Part shown: one piece after another, positions 1 through 8,203 of the stretch | How the letters are laid out: every line of letters starts with the position of its first letter | Numbering within the stretch: the first letter of the stretch is position 1 | Assembly (NCBI GenBank): GCA_035995725.1 | Contig: DASYKE010000091.1 | Span: 1 to 38,487, forward strand | Reading direction: 5' to 3' | Length of the DNA stretch: 38,487 nucleotides | Source of the DNA: JAQGLW01 sp035995725 | Lineage (GTDB): Bacteria > Pseudomonadota > Gammaproteobacteria > Burkholderiales > Burkholderiaceae_D | Translations under genes and position numbers: made by a program | The notes under the pieces: model-generated | Database searches by the model: none | Seen by the model: only the letters and a program-made list of their open reading frames with translations | What the model was told of the DNA's origin: nothing

Positions 1-641
1 TGAAAATTCGAAAGGTAAACGGGAATCGCCCTATCCACAGATCGCAGCGCGGATGCAAATCTTTTCAGACCGGAAATATGTTTGCTGGCAGGTTGCATTA
101 TCGCAGCAATCGGCAATATGGATGTACGGGTGTCCACAGGAAGTTCCAACCGGCATGGCCACCCAAAAATGGCCACTCAAAATAAATCCGGTTATTTGAA
201 TCCATGACATTTTCTTTTGCGTAACAGACAAAGCAATGAAGGGAGGCGTTCCCGGCATCTATAAGGGGAGCTATGCAATTAACAAAACTGATGGTGCGGG
301 TTTTGGAATCCGGTTTTTGTTCCGTGTCAGTGGCAGCGCGCTGGCGCAACGCAAGCCGGAGATGGGCAAATTGATCGCAACTGACGGCGTCAGCCAAGTG
401 GAAGAGCAGCGGGGGATGGTGGTTTGACGCTCTGGGCCTTGATTATCGGCTTGATTATCGGCTATGGTACGAAGCGACAGCTACGGCCCCAATGCGTATT
501 ACACCGCGCTCAAATCGCGCTATAAATAAGGCAAACAAGGCAGTGAATATTTTATCGAATGTCGGCTCGAAGAAACCTTGCAGACTTGACGTTGTCTCTC
601 GTTAAGAAGGTATCTTTTATCGCGGCATTCAAAAATGGTTT
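1..641. other. Gene-poor leading region with possible gene debris
   Basis: No gene here can be supported. The only open frames are short (63-99 codons), lack convincing ribosome binding sites and resemble no family I recognise. A 12-bp unit (CTTGATTATCGG) occurs twice in direct tandem at 438-461. Just after it, 464-529 reads as a 21-codon frame ending in GPNAYYTALKSRYK and a stop. That looks like the tail of a protein and may be the remnant of a decayed gene. The promoter of the downstream PAS-GGDEF-EAL gene should lie near the end of this region, but no clear -35/-10 pair is visible. Confidence 0.4.
438..461. repeat. 12-bp perfect tandem duplication
   Basis: CTTGATTATCGG is present twice head to tail (438-449 and 450-461). 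The unit length is a multiple of three, so it would be an in-frame duplication if the region once coded. No function is evident. Confidence 0.7.
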
Positions 642-3569
642 ATGAAATTTTCGTCCGAAGATATTCAACAGCCCGAGCAATTACATCGCCTGATTCTGGA
701 TGGTGCGCTGGATTCATTTATTGCACTGGATGAACAGGGCAGAATAATCGAGTGGAGCGCCGAGGCAGAAAAAACGTTTGGATGGATCGCACAAGAGGTT
801 CTCGGAAGGCCGTTGCCTGAAACCATCATTCCGCAGCGATACCAAGCTGCGCATAATGCCGGCTTGAAACATTACCTGAATACCGGTGAACATAACACTC
901 TCGGCAAGCGAATTGAACTCATCGCGCGACGCAAGGATGGCATGGAAATTCCGGTTGAGTTGATGGTTACTCCGATTTCGACCGGCAACAAAATTATTTT
1001 CTCCGGGTCCGTGCGTGATATTTCTCAACGCAAAGCGCTTGAAGAGGCAGTTCAACGCCAAGCCAATATTACAACGGCCATTCTCGATAGCATGGCCGAT
1101 GCGGTCGTGGTGGCGGATCTGTCGGAGCGCCTGATCATGGTCAATCCGGCAGCACAACGGTTGCTGAAGGTGAAACCCGTCGAGCTGGAACCGAATCAAT
1201 CTTTCCGATCTTTTGCCTTGTTTCAGCCGGACGGGGAACTGGAATGGCCAGAGAGCCAGCGGCCGATGAGCAGAGCATTACGTGGCGAGCGGATAGATGG
1301 AATGATCGTGCTGATTCGTCATGATGCGTCTGGGGAGACGATCTGGGCCGATGTCAATGCAACACCGCTGCTCAACGGTGACGGCGCGCTGATGGGCGGC
1401 GCGGTTATGTTTCACGATATAACGGAATTGCGGCAACGGGAAGCAGCAGCGACGCTCCATGTCCAGCCGCTACAGGAACAGGTAAGCTTGCTCGATCTTA
1501 CGCGCGATGCAATTTTTGTGTGTAACGCTGTCGACGACGTCATCACTTACTGGAATCTCGGCGCGGAAAGGCTGTATAAATTCCGCCGCGAAGAAGCGAT
1601 CGGGCAGATCGCCCATACGCTGCTCAAAACCAGGTTTCCACTCCCTATCGAGGAGATCCAGGCAATCACTTTTGAGGCTGGATATTGGGAGGGCGAACTG
1701 GTTCACACGACCCGGGATGGGCAGGAAGTCACCGTATTCAGTCAATGGGTACTGGACATCCATGACGGATGTCCGTTGCGTTATCTGGAAACCAATACCG
1801 ATATCACCCACCGGGTACAAAGTGAGCACGCGTTCAAGCAATCGCAGGAAAACTATCGGCTACTGGTGGAAGCGGCGACCGAGTACGCGATTATGACCAT
1901 GGATCCTCAAGGCATGATCACAAGCTGGAATTCAGGCGCTGAAAAAGCATTGGACCTGTCTCCCAGGGAGGCAATCGGACAGCACGTATCGGCCATATTT
2001 ACTACGGAAGACCGGAAAATCGGCGAACCCACGCGCGAGATGGGCGAGGCCTTGACCACCGGGCGCTCGGAAGACGACCGCTGGCATTTGAGACGCGATG
2101 GCAGCCGTTTCTGGGCGACCGGCGTTGTGACGCCGCTATGGAATGAAGATGCAACCTTGCGCGGCTTTGTCAAAATCATGCGCGACGAAACCGCGCAACG
2201 AATGCAGGAAGAGGGGACCCGCTTCCTGGCCAATCACGATGCCCTGACCGGACTACCCAACCGGGTGAGTTTCAGTAACCAGTTGCATAATGCGTTCGCT
2301 TTATCCGAGCGCAACCATATTCCGCTGGCGGTGTTATTGCTGGATCTGGATCGATTCAAAAATGTCAACGACACATTCGGCCACCATACCGGCGATCTGT
2401 TGCTCAAGGAAGTCGCTTTGCGGATCATGTCGTCGATCAGGGAAACGGATTTTGTTGCGCGGCTCGGTGGCGATGAGTTCGTCGTGATCCAGTCGGATGT
2501 GTCGCAACCGGACGCTGCGGAGACGCTGGCGCGCAAGCTTGTCCATCAGCTTGGCGAACCATATTTTCTTGATGCTAATGAAGTGCTGATCGGGGCGAGT
2601 ATCGGTATCGGCTTGTATCCTGGGGACGCGAAAAATTCCGTCGAGCTTTTAAAAAGAGCCGACCTTGCGCTATATCGGGCAAAGCATGGCGGGCGCAACA
2701 ATTACCGGTTCTATACCACCGACCTCGCTTCGGAGCCGGCTTCGAAAAAAGATCAGGCACAAATGTTGCGCAAGGCGCTGCAAAACCATGAGTTCGAGCT
2801 GTATTACCAACCGCAGATCGATTTGATCAGTTGGAAAATATCCACGGTGGAAGCGCTGCTGCGCTGGCATGCGACCGAGTTCGAACTGGTGCTGCCGAAC
2901 GAGTTTCTCGAAATGGCTGAAGAAACCGGCGTGATTGTCGAAATTGGAGAGTGGGCGCTGCGGCAAGCCTGCCAGCAAGTGAAAAAGTGGCAGGCGCAGG
3001 GCCTGTCCGATTTGCGCATCTCGGTCAATTGTTCGGCACGGCAATTCAGCGATCCGAAATTTGTAGCGACGATTCCATCGATATTGGACGACGTCGGGCT
3101 CGCTCCCGCTTGTCTCGAACTGGAAGTATCCGAATCGATGCTTGCCCGGCGTCCGGAGATAAAGGATCAGCTGTCGGAGCTCAGAGCGCTCGGGATACGC
3201 GTCACGATCGATCAATTCGGCACCGGCAATACCGCGTTGGTGGAGTTGAAGGACTTCGAGGTCGATGCCCTGAAGATCGACAAGGCGTTCGTCCAGCACT
3301 TGCCGCATCGGCGCGAGGATTCCGCCATCGCATCCGCAATCATCAGCCTGGCGCATAACCTCGGCATCAGCGTCGCTGCGGGGGGCGTCGAGACCGCCGA
3401 ACAACTGGCATATCTGAAATCGCAAGACTGCACCAATGCGCAAGGCTTTATTTTCAGTCCGCCGGTGACCGCAGAAAAATTCGGAGAGCTGATGATGAAC
3501 GGCAACTGGTCGCGCATCAACCGCGCGCCGCCATTCAATATGCCGGATACATTCAAGAATCTGCATTGA
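642..3569 (+). CDS. PAS-PAS-PAS-PAS-GGDEF-EAL cyclic-di-GMP signalling protein, EAL site degenerate
   Basis: This 975-residue sensor protein has no obvious membrane segment. Four PAS-like units occupy roughly residues 10-130, 140-265, 280-395 and 405-520, followed by GGDEF (about 540-700) and EAL (about 715-960). The cyclase motif GGDEF is intact at 609-613. A product-inhibition I-site RETD sits at 600-603, the canonical five residues upstream, so diguanylate cyclase activity is likely. The EAL motif (737-739), the VN of the VNCSARQF segment, LEVSES and K878 are kept. However, the usual DDFGTG is DQFGTG (D857, Q858) and the usual AEGVE is AGGVE (G914). Those changed positions bind metal or act in catalysis in characterised EAL phosphodiesterases. 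The inference is a cyclase whose EAL domain binds or regulates rather than cleaves. The ATG at 642 has only a distant AAGAAGG upstream, so the start is moderately certain. Confidence 0.93.
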   Translation: MKFSSEDIQQPEQLHRLILDGALDSFIALDEQGRIIEWSAEAEKTFGWIAQEVLGRPLPETIIPQRYQAAHNAGLKHYLNTGEHNTLGKRIELIARRKDGMEIPVELMVTPISTGNKIIFSGSVRDISQRKALEEAVQRQANITTAILDSMADAVVVADLSERLIMVNPAAQRLLKVKPVELEPNQSFRSFALFQPDGELEWPESQRPMSRALRGERIDGMIVLIRHDASGETIWADVNATPLLNGDGALMGGAVMFHDITELRQREAAATLHVQPLQEQVSLLDLTRDAIFVCNAVDDVITYWNLGAERLYKFRREEAIGQIAHTLLKTRFPLPIEEIQAITFEAGYWEGELVHTTRDGQEVTVFSQWVLDIHDGCPLRYLETNTDITHRVQSEHAFKQSQENYRLLVEAATEYAIMTMDPQGMITSWNSGAEKALDLSPREAIGQHVSAIFTTEDRKIGEPTREMGEALTTGRSEDDRWHLRRDGSRFWATGVVTPLWNEDATLRGFVKIMRDETAQRMQEEGTRFLANHDALTGLPNRVSFSNQLHNAFALSERNHIPLAVLLLDLDRFKNVNDTFGHHTGDLLLKEVALRIMSSIRETDFVARLGGDEFVVIQSDVSQPDAAETLARKLVHQLGEPYFLDANEVLIGASIGIGLYPGDAKNSVELLKRADLALYRAKHGGRNNYRFYTTDLASEPASKKDQAQMLRKALQNHEFELYYQPQIDLISWKISTVEALLRWHATEFELVLPNEFLEMAEETGVIVEIGEWALRQACQQVKKWQAQGLSDLRISVNCSARQFSDPKFVATIPSILDDVGLAPACLELEVSESMLARRPEIKDQLSELRALGIRVTIDQFGTGNTALVELKDFEVDALKIDKAFVQHLPHRREDSAIASAIISLAHNLGISVAAGGVETAEQLAYLKSQDCTNAQGFIFSPPVTAEKFGELMMNGNWSRINRAPPFNMPDTFKNLH

Positions 3570-3685
3570 ATCCCGTTTTTCAAGACACCTCGGCCACGCG
3601 AGCGCGCCAGTTTCAATATGTTAGACGTTCTTATCGCTATGCGATGAAGCAATCGCGCTTGAATTCTGCGACAATTCGCTGGATC

Positions 3686-4522
3686 ATGACCCCAACCACA
3701 AGCCAACCGGACTCCAACGAACTCTTCCACATCGCCTTCTACAAGTTCGTCGAGTTGGAAGATCCTGATGCTGTCGTCACACATTTGCGCGAGCTGACGC
3801 GGCATTTGCTGGGCAGCATTCTGGTGGCGCCGGAAGGCATCAATGGCGTGCTGGCAGGCAGTCGCACAGCGCTTGATGCGTTCCAGCAGGCACTGGTGGA
3901 AGACCCGCGTTTTGACGCCAGGTTTACAGGCATTGTCTTCAAGCGCAGCGCCTGCAAAACGGCACCGTTCGCGCGCATCAAGGTCCACAAAAAAGCCGAA
4001 ATCGTATCCCTAGGTGTCGATGTGAACGCGACCGGCAAGACTGGCATCAATGTCAGCCCGGAAGCGTGGCGCAAGCTGATTGCCGAGGATGATGTAGTCG
4101 TGATCGACAACCGCAACAGCTTTGAATACCGCCTGGGCAGGTTCAAATCCGCGGTTGACCCGCAAGTGGCCAATTTTCGCGACTTCCCGAAATATATCGA
4201 AGCCAGCGTTCCCGCCTGGAAGGCGGCCGGCAAGCGTGTTGCCATGTATTGCACAGGCGGCATACGCTGTGAAAAAACCAGCGCGTGGATGCAGGACATG
4301 GGCATAGCCGTGTACCAGCTCGAAGGCGGCATTCTCAACTATTTCCAGACGATGCCCGATGCGGAAAAAGACTGGGAAGGCGAATGTTTTGTATTCGACA
4401 ACCGCATCGCTTTGGACACCAGGCTGCAAGAGACCGGCACCACGCCCGAAGACGTGTACGAGGGCGAGCCCGATGCGGAATGGCGCTTGCAGCGGGCCAG
4501 ACGGCTGGATGCAGCAAGCTAG
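3686..4522 (+). CDS. trhO: tRNA uridine(34) hydroxylase, rhodanese family
   Basis: Homologue of TrhO/YceA, about 278 residues. The family hydroxylates U34 of certain tRNAs to 5-hydroxyuridine using O2, the first step toward cmo5U/mcmo5U. An N-terminal acylphosphatase-like part (about residues 10-100) carries the family segment around LVAPEGINGVLAG. A rhodanese domain (about 125-225) has the active-site loop YCTGGIRCEK, with C189 as the expected catalytic cysteine and C195 next to it. The open frame extends upstream to a TTG at 3566 that touches the previous stop. The added residues do not look like the family N-terminus, so the ATG at 3686 is preferred; 3644 is an alternative. No strong ribosome binding site is visible. 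The stop TAG overlaps the GTG start of the next gene, so the two are probably co-translated. Confidence 0.9.
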   Translation: MTPTTSQPDSNELFHIAFYKFVELEDPDAVVTHLRELTRHLLGSILVAPEGINGVLAGSRTALDAFQQALVEDPRFDARFTGIVFKRSACKTAPFARIKVHKKAEIVSLGVDVNATGKTGINVSPEAWRKLIAEDDVVVIDNRNSFEYRLGRFKSAVDPQVANFRDFPKYIEASVPAWKAAGKRVAMYCTGGIRCEKTSAWMQDMGIAVYQLEGGILNYFQTMPDAEKDWEGECFVFDNRIALDTRLQETGTTPEDVYEGEPDAEWRLQRARRLDAAS

Positions 4523-5442
4523 TGTCCACTCTCCCCAAGAAGGCGGCGGAGCTGCCAACCAAAGACGGGGTCGGCCCCAGTTGTGTCGCGCTCCCCGAAG
4601 GCGCGTGGCCGACAGTCGCCGACTTTCTGGTGCATCGTTTTCCCGGCATTCCGCGCGCAGAATGGGTCGCGCGGATGTTGCGTGGCGACGTGGTGGACGC
4701 GCAAGGTGTGGAGCTGCCACCCGAAAGTCCGTATCGGGCCCACAGCAAGATCCATTACTACCGCAGCTTGCCGGTCGAAGCCCGCATTCCCTTCGATGAA
4801 ACGGTGCTGTACCGGGATGATTATCTGGTGGTCGTCGACAAACCGCACTTCCTGCCCGTTACACCGTCCGGCCGATACCTGCAGCAGACGCTACTGGTGC
4901 GCCTGAAACGCAAACTCGGCATCGATACCCTTGCTCCCATACATCGCATAGACCGCGAGACCGCGGGTCTTGTGCTGTTCACACTCCAGCCGCATACGCG
5001 CGATCGCTACCAGGCGCTGTTCCGGCAGAGAGCGGTTGCCAAACGCTATGAAGCCATAGCGCCGCGGCGCGCAGAGCTGATGCTGCCCATGGTTTATCGC
5101 AGCCGGCTGGTCGAAGCGGCATCATTCATGAAAATGCGCGAGACAGAAGGCATGCCCAATGCCGAAACCGTCATCGAGCTGCTTGAAGTCAAAGGCGACC
5201 TTGCACGCTACAGCCTGCGACCTGTAACCGGCCGCAGACACCAGCTGCGCGTCCAGATGGCCGCGCTCGGCATTCCGATCGTGAACGACCAGATCTATCC
5301 ACACCACGCTCCGGACGTTGCGGCCGGTGCCGAGCCGGATTACGGCAAGCCGCTGCAGCTGCTGGCCAAATCGCTGGCGTTTACCGATCCGGTTTCTGGC
5401 CAATTGCGGCAATTTGAGAGCCGGCGAAGTTTGCAATTTTGA
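4522..5442 (+). CDS. RluA-family pseudouridine synthase
   Basis: This 306-residue protein isomerises uridine to pseudouridine in RNA. An S4-like N-terminal segment (about residues 20-90) precedes the RluA catalytic domain. The RluA signature HRIDRETAGL is present, with D144 as the catalytic aspartate, followed by the KRYEAI and GRRHQLRVQM segments typical of the family. The closest functional class is probably the tRNA Psi32 / 23S rRNA Psi746 type, but the target cannot be fixed from sequence alone. The GTG start at 4522 shares its G with the TAG stop of trhO, implying translational coupling with another RNA-modifying enzyme. The frame stays open upstream to 4285, but that part lies inside trhO and is not domain sequence. 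The gene converges on the NRAMP gene with a 131-nt gap. Confidence 0.9.
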   Translation: MSTLPKKAAELPTKDGVGPSCVALPEGAWPTVADFLVHRFPGIPRAEWVARMLRGDVVDAQGVELPPESPYRAHSKIHYYRSLPVEARIPFDETVLYRDDYLVVVDKPHFLPVTPSGRYLQQTLLVRLKRKLGIDTLAPIHRIDRETAGLVLFTLQPHTRDRYQALFRQRAVAKRYEAIAPRRAELMLPMVYRSRLVEAASFMKMRETEGMPNAETVIELLEVKGDLARYSLRPVTGRRHQLRVQMAALGIPIVNDQIYPHHAPDVAAGAEPDYGKPLQLLAKSLAFTDPVSGQLRQFESRRSLQF

Positions 5443-5573
5443 TCTTGAGCTTCGCGGCGAGTCGACATCGGATATGTGTCGATTGACCGCGACAGACTCC
5501 ACGAGGACGCCAAGCGAGCCGCCGTATTTACCCAATGGTAGACCCGGCTCCCTTCTGTCAGGCAAAACGCAAG

Positions 5574-6911
5574 TCAGGCCAGCAGGGTGTAAAACATTAC
5601 GACGACAGCAAAAGCCATCATCATTGTCCCTAGCCAGCCGAGAAATTTAAGCTTGCGCGTGATGACAAATCGGCCCATGACTTTTGAATTGGACGCCATC
5701 AGCATCGTGATGATCATGATGGGAGCGGAGATGACGCCATTGACGACAGCACTCCAGTAAAGCGCCTTCACGGGGTCGATCGAAGTAAAGCCGATGGCCA
5801 CACCACCTAATGTCGCCAAAGCAATGATGCCGTAAAACTCCTTCGCCAACGCCGGCTTCAGCTCAAGGCTGTTGCGCCACTTGAAGGTGCCTGCCATTGC
5901 GTAGGCGGCTGAGCCGGCCAATACGGGCAAGGCCAGCAAGCCGGTCCCTATGATGCCGATGCTGAACAGCGCGAACGCAAAATTACCGGCGATAGGCCGA
6001 AGCGCCTCGGCTGCCTGGGCAGACGTCTCGATGGACAGGATGCCATGCGCATGCAGTGTCACCGCAGTGGTCAGCATGATGAAAAAGGCCACCAGGTTGG
6101 AAAAGCCCATGCCGATATATGTATCGATCTGGATCCGGCTCAGGTGATACCTTGCCTGTTTGGGTGCCTTTTTTACCGGCTCGGCATCCGGGTCGCCTTT
6201 TAACTGTTCGACTTCCTCGGAAGCTTGCCAAAAGAACAGATACGGACTGATGGTCGTTCCCAATACGGCGACCACCGTAGTGACGTAATCGGCTTTCCAG
6301 GACAGGTGCGGGATAAAGACGGCTCGCAATACCTGTGTCCATGAGATGTGTACCGTAAAAATGACTGCCACATAGGCCAGCAGCGCGAGGGTAAGCCATT
6401 TGAGCACGCGCACATAGCGCCGATACGGAATGAATATCTGCAGCACAAGGGACAGGACGCCGAACCCCGCCGCATACCATCGTCCCGAGCCGCCAATCAG
6501 GAGTTCTATGGCGCTCCCCATTGCGGAAAGGTCGGCGGCGATATTGACCGTGTTTGCGATTACAAGGAGTACCACTACCGAATACAGCATCCAGATAGGA
6601 TAGAGGCGGCGCATATTGGTGGCGAGCCCATGTCCGCTGACCCTGCCGATACGCGCACTGATGATCTGGATCGCCACCATCAGCGGATAGGTCAGCAGCA
6701 TGGTCCACAGTATATTGAAACCATACTTTGCGCCGGCCTGGCTATAGGTGGCAATGCCGCTGGGATCGTCGTCGGCCGCACCCGTTACCAGTCCCGGCCC
6801 TAATTTGGCAAGCCATGACTCCGCCTCGTCATAAGGGATTTTTTGTGAAGAATCGAGTACTTGCATATCACTTGCCGGATCGGGCCGCTCGAGATTTATT
6901 AATAGCACCAT
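5574..6911 (-). CDS. NRAMP-family divalent metal transporter with altered metal-site motifs
   Basis: About 445 residues with some 11 hydrophobic segments and the NRAMP/SLC11 fold pattern. Classical NRAMPs have DPGN in helix 1 and MPH in helix 6. Here the corresponding segments are DPSG (D49-G52, preceded by two further Asp) and ISPY (S222-P223-Y224). The first Asp is conserved, but the Asn and the metal-binding Met are not. The helix-6 Met is known to favour Mn/Fe over Mg/Ca, so the substrate may not be a classical transition metal. An NRMT-like Mg2+ role or another role is possible; this is inference. The ATG at 6911 is preferred over the TTG at 6923, and ATG 6866 is a further candidate. None has a good ribosome binding site. 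The gene diverges from the SDR gene. Confidence 0.85.
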   Translation of the reverse strand: MVLLINLERPDPASDMQVLDSSQKIPYDEAESWLAKLGPGLVTGAADDDPSGIATYSQAGAKYGFNILWTMLLTYPLMVAIQIISARIGRVSGHGLATNMRRLYPIWMLYSVVVLLVIANTVNIAADLSAMGSAIELLIGGSGRWYAAGFGVLSLVLQIFIPYRRYVRVLKWLTLALLAYVAVIFTVHISWTQVLRAVFIPHLSWKADYVTTVVAVLGTTISPYLFFWQASEEVEQLKGDPDAEPVKKAPKQARYHLSRIQIDTYIGMGFSNLVAFFIMLTTAVTLHAHGILSIETSAQAAEALRPIAGNFAFALFSIGIIGTGLLALPVLAGSAAYAMAGTFKWRNSLELKPALAKEFYGIIALATLGGVAIGFTSIDPVKALYWSAVVNGVISAPIMIITMLMASNSKVMGRFVITRKLKFLGWLGTMMMAFAVVVMFYTLLA

Positions 6912-7022
6912 AATCGGGTGCAACAGTTGCGCATTCTCAATGTCAGTAAAGGCAGCCCGCCGTTCTTGTCAGTCGGCCGTTAGGCCATTTCTTTCGGGCC
7001 ATAGGAACCTTTTCCTTGAAAA

Positions 7023-7039
7023 ATGTCCTATTTGGACAT
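7023..7039. promoter_or_regulatory. Inverted repeat in divergent NRAMP/SDR promoter region
   Basis: ATGTCC-TATTT-GGACAT is a perfect 6-bp inverted repeat with a 5-nt spacer, centred between the divergent NRAMP-type and SDR genes. It is a candidate operator for either gene. No matching promoter boxes could be assigned with confidence. Confidence 0.35.
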
Positions 7040-7138
7040 GTCTGTCGGTTCTATGCGCAAACACGATCAACAGGCTATTGCGAGGATGCTTTTGGCGCAC
7101 CGGCGGCTAACATCAATCGACTGCAACAGGAGATATCC

Positions 7139-8146
7139 ATGGCGACAAAGCACACAGGAAATAGCGGAAATAGCGTTGAAGATGTCGTGGCGAAGCAGCG
7201 CAAGATTCAGCGTGAAATCGATGAACTCGACAGCAAGAAGGGTGCGCACGGAAGCCAGCCTGATAAAGGTGCAGTACAGGCCGGATCACGCAAATATCCG
7301 GAACCGCCTTTCCCCGAACAACATTTGCAAAAGCCCGGCCTGGAGTCGGAACTTGAGCCGCGGCCGGAGTTTATGGCGCCGGACTATAAAGGCAGCGACA
7401 AGCTGCGCGACATGGTTGCACTGGTGACAGGAGGCGATTCCGGAATCGGGCGCGCAGTCGCGGTTCTTTATGCGCGGGAAGGCGCAGACGTGGCGATCGT
7501 GTATTTAAAAGCCGAACATGGTGACGCGGAGGAAACCAAACGTTGCATAGAAAAAGAAGGCAGGCGCTGCCTGCTTATCACGGGAGACGTCGGGAACGCA
7601 GAATTTTGCAACAACGCCGTCCGGCAAACGCTGGACGCGTTCGGCAAGCTCGATATATTGGTCAATAATGCGGCGTTCCAGGAGCATGCGACGACGTTGG
7701 AAGAGATTAGCGACGAACACTTCGACCTGACGATCCGGACCAATCTCTACGGCTATTTCCAGATGGCCAGAGCGGCGTTGCCGCATTTGCGGTCCGGTTG
7801 TTCCATCATCAATACCGGTTCCGAGACTGGCTTGTTCGGAAGCAAAATGCTGCTGGATTATTCAATGACCAAAGGAGGTATCCACGCATTTACCAAGGCA
7901 CTCGCCAGGAATGTCGTCTCACGCGGCATCCGGGTCAATGCGGTAGCGCCGGGTCCGGTATGGACACCGTTGAATCCCGCCGACCAGCCGGCCGAAAGGG
8001 TCAAGCAATTCGGCCAGTCTACCGACATGAAGCGTCCTGCCCAGCCAGAGGAGATTTCGCCAGCCTACGTATTTCTGGCATCGCCCGTTTGTGCGAGCTA
8101 TATCACGGGTATGGTGCTGCCGATTATGGGTAGTGTCAGTAGCTAA
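7139..8146 (+). CDS. SDR-family oxidoreductase, general-stress/YghA type
   Basis: A 335-residue short-chain dehydrogenase/reductase. A polar N-terminal extension of about 85 residues contains a predicted helical charged stretch (residues 12-35) and a PEPPFPEQ segment. This layout is typical of the subfamily that includes YghA and Bacillus stress protein homologues. The catalytic core shows the cofactor loop TGGDSGIG (97-104), NNAA (176-179), a catalytic-type S228 and YSMTK with Y241 and K245. The usual conserved C-terminal glycine-rich tail is changed to LPIMGSVSS. The ATG at 7139 has an excellent AGGAG (7128-7132) with a 6-nt spacer, so the longer upstream open frame from 7016 is rejected. 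The physiological substrate is unknown; the family uses NAD(P)H with alcohols, aldehydes or ketones. The gene converges on the histidine kinase gene with a 57-nt gap. Confidence 0.92.
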   Translation: MATKHTGNSGNSVEDVVAKQRKIQREIDELDSKKGAHGSQPDKGAVQAGSRKYPEPPFPEQHLQKPGLESELEPRPEFMAPDYKGSDKLRDMVALVTGGDSGIGRAVAVLYAREGADVAIVYLKAEHGDAEETKRCIEKEGRRCLLITGDVGNAEFCNNAVRQTLDAFGKLDILVNNAAFQEHATTLEEISDEHFDLTIRTNLYGYFQMARAALPHLRSGCSIINTGSETGLFGSKMLLDYSMTKGGIHAFTKALARNVVSRGIRVNAVAPGPVWTPLNPADQPAERVKQFGQSTDMKRPAQPEEISPAYVFLASPVCASYITGMVLPIMGSVSS

Positions 8147-8203
8147 CCGGATTTCCAATGGCCGACCGCTTGCGCGAAAAGAGCGATGGCCATAGCGATC
8201 ACT

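Noticed and set aside
236..427. 63-codon plus-strand frame near the window start
   Set aside because: It has no convincing ribosome binding site or recognisable domain; possibly part of decayed sequence but not supportable as a gene.
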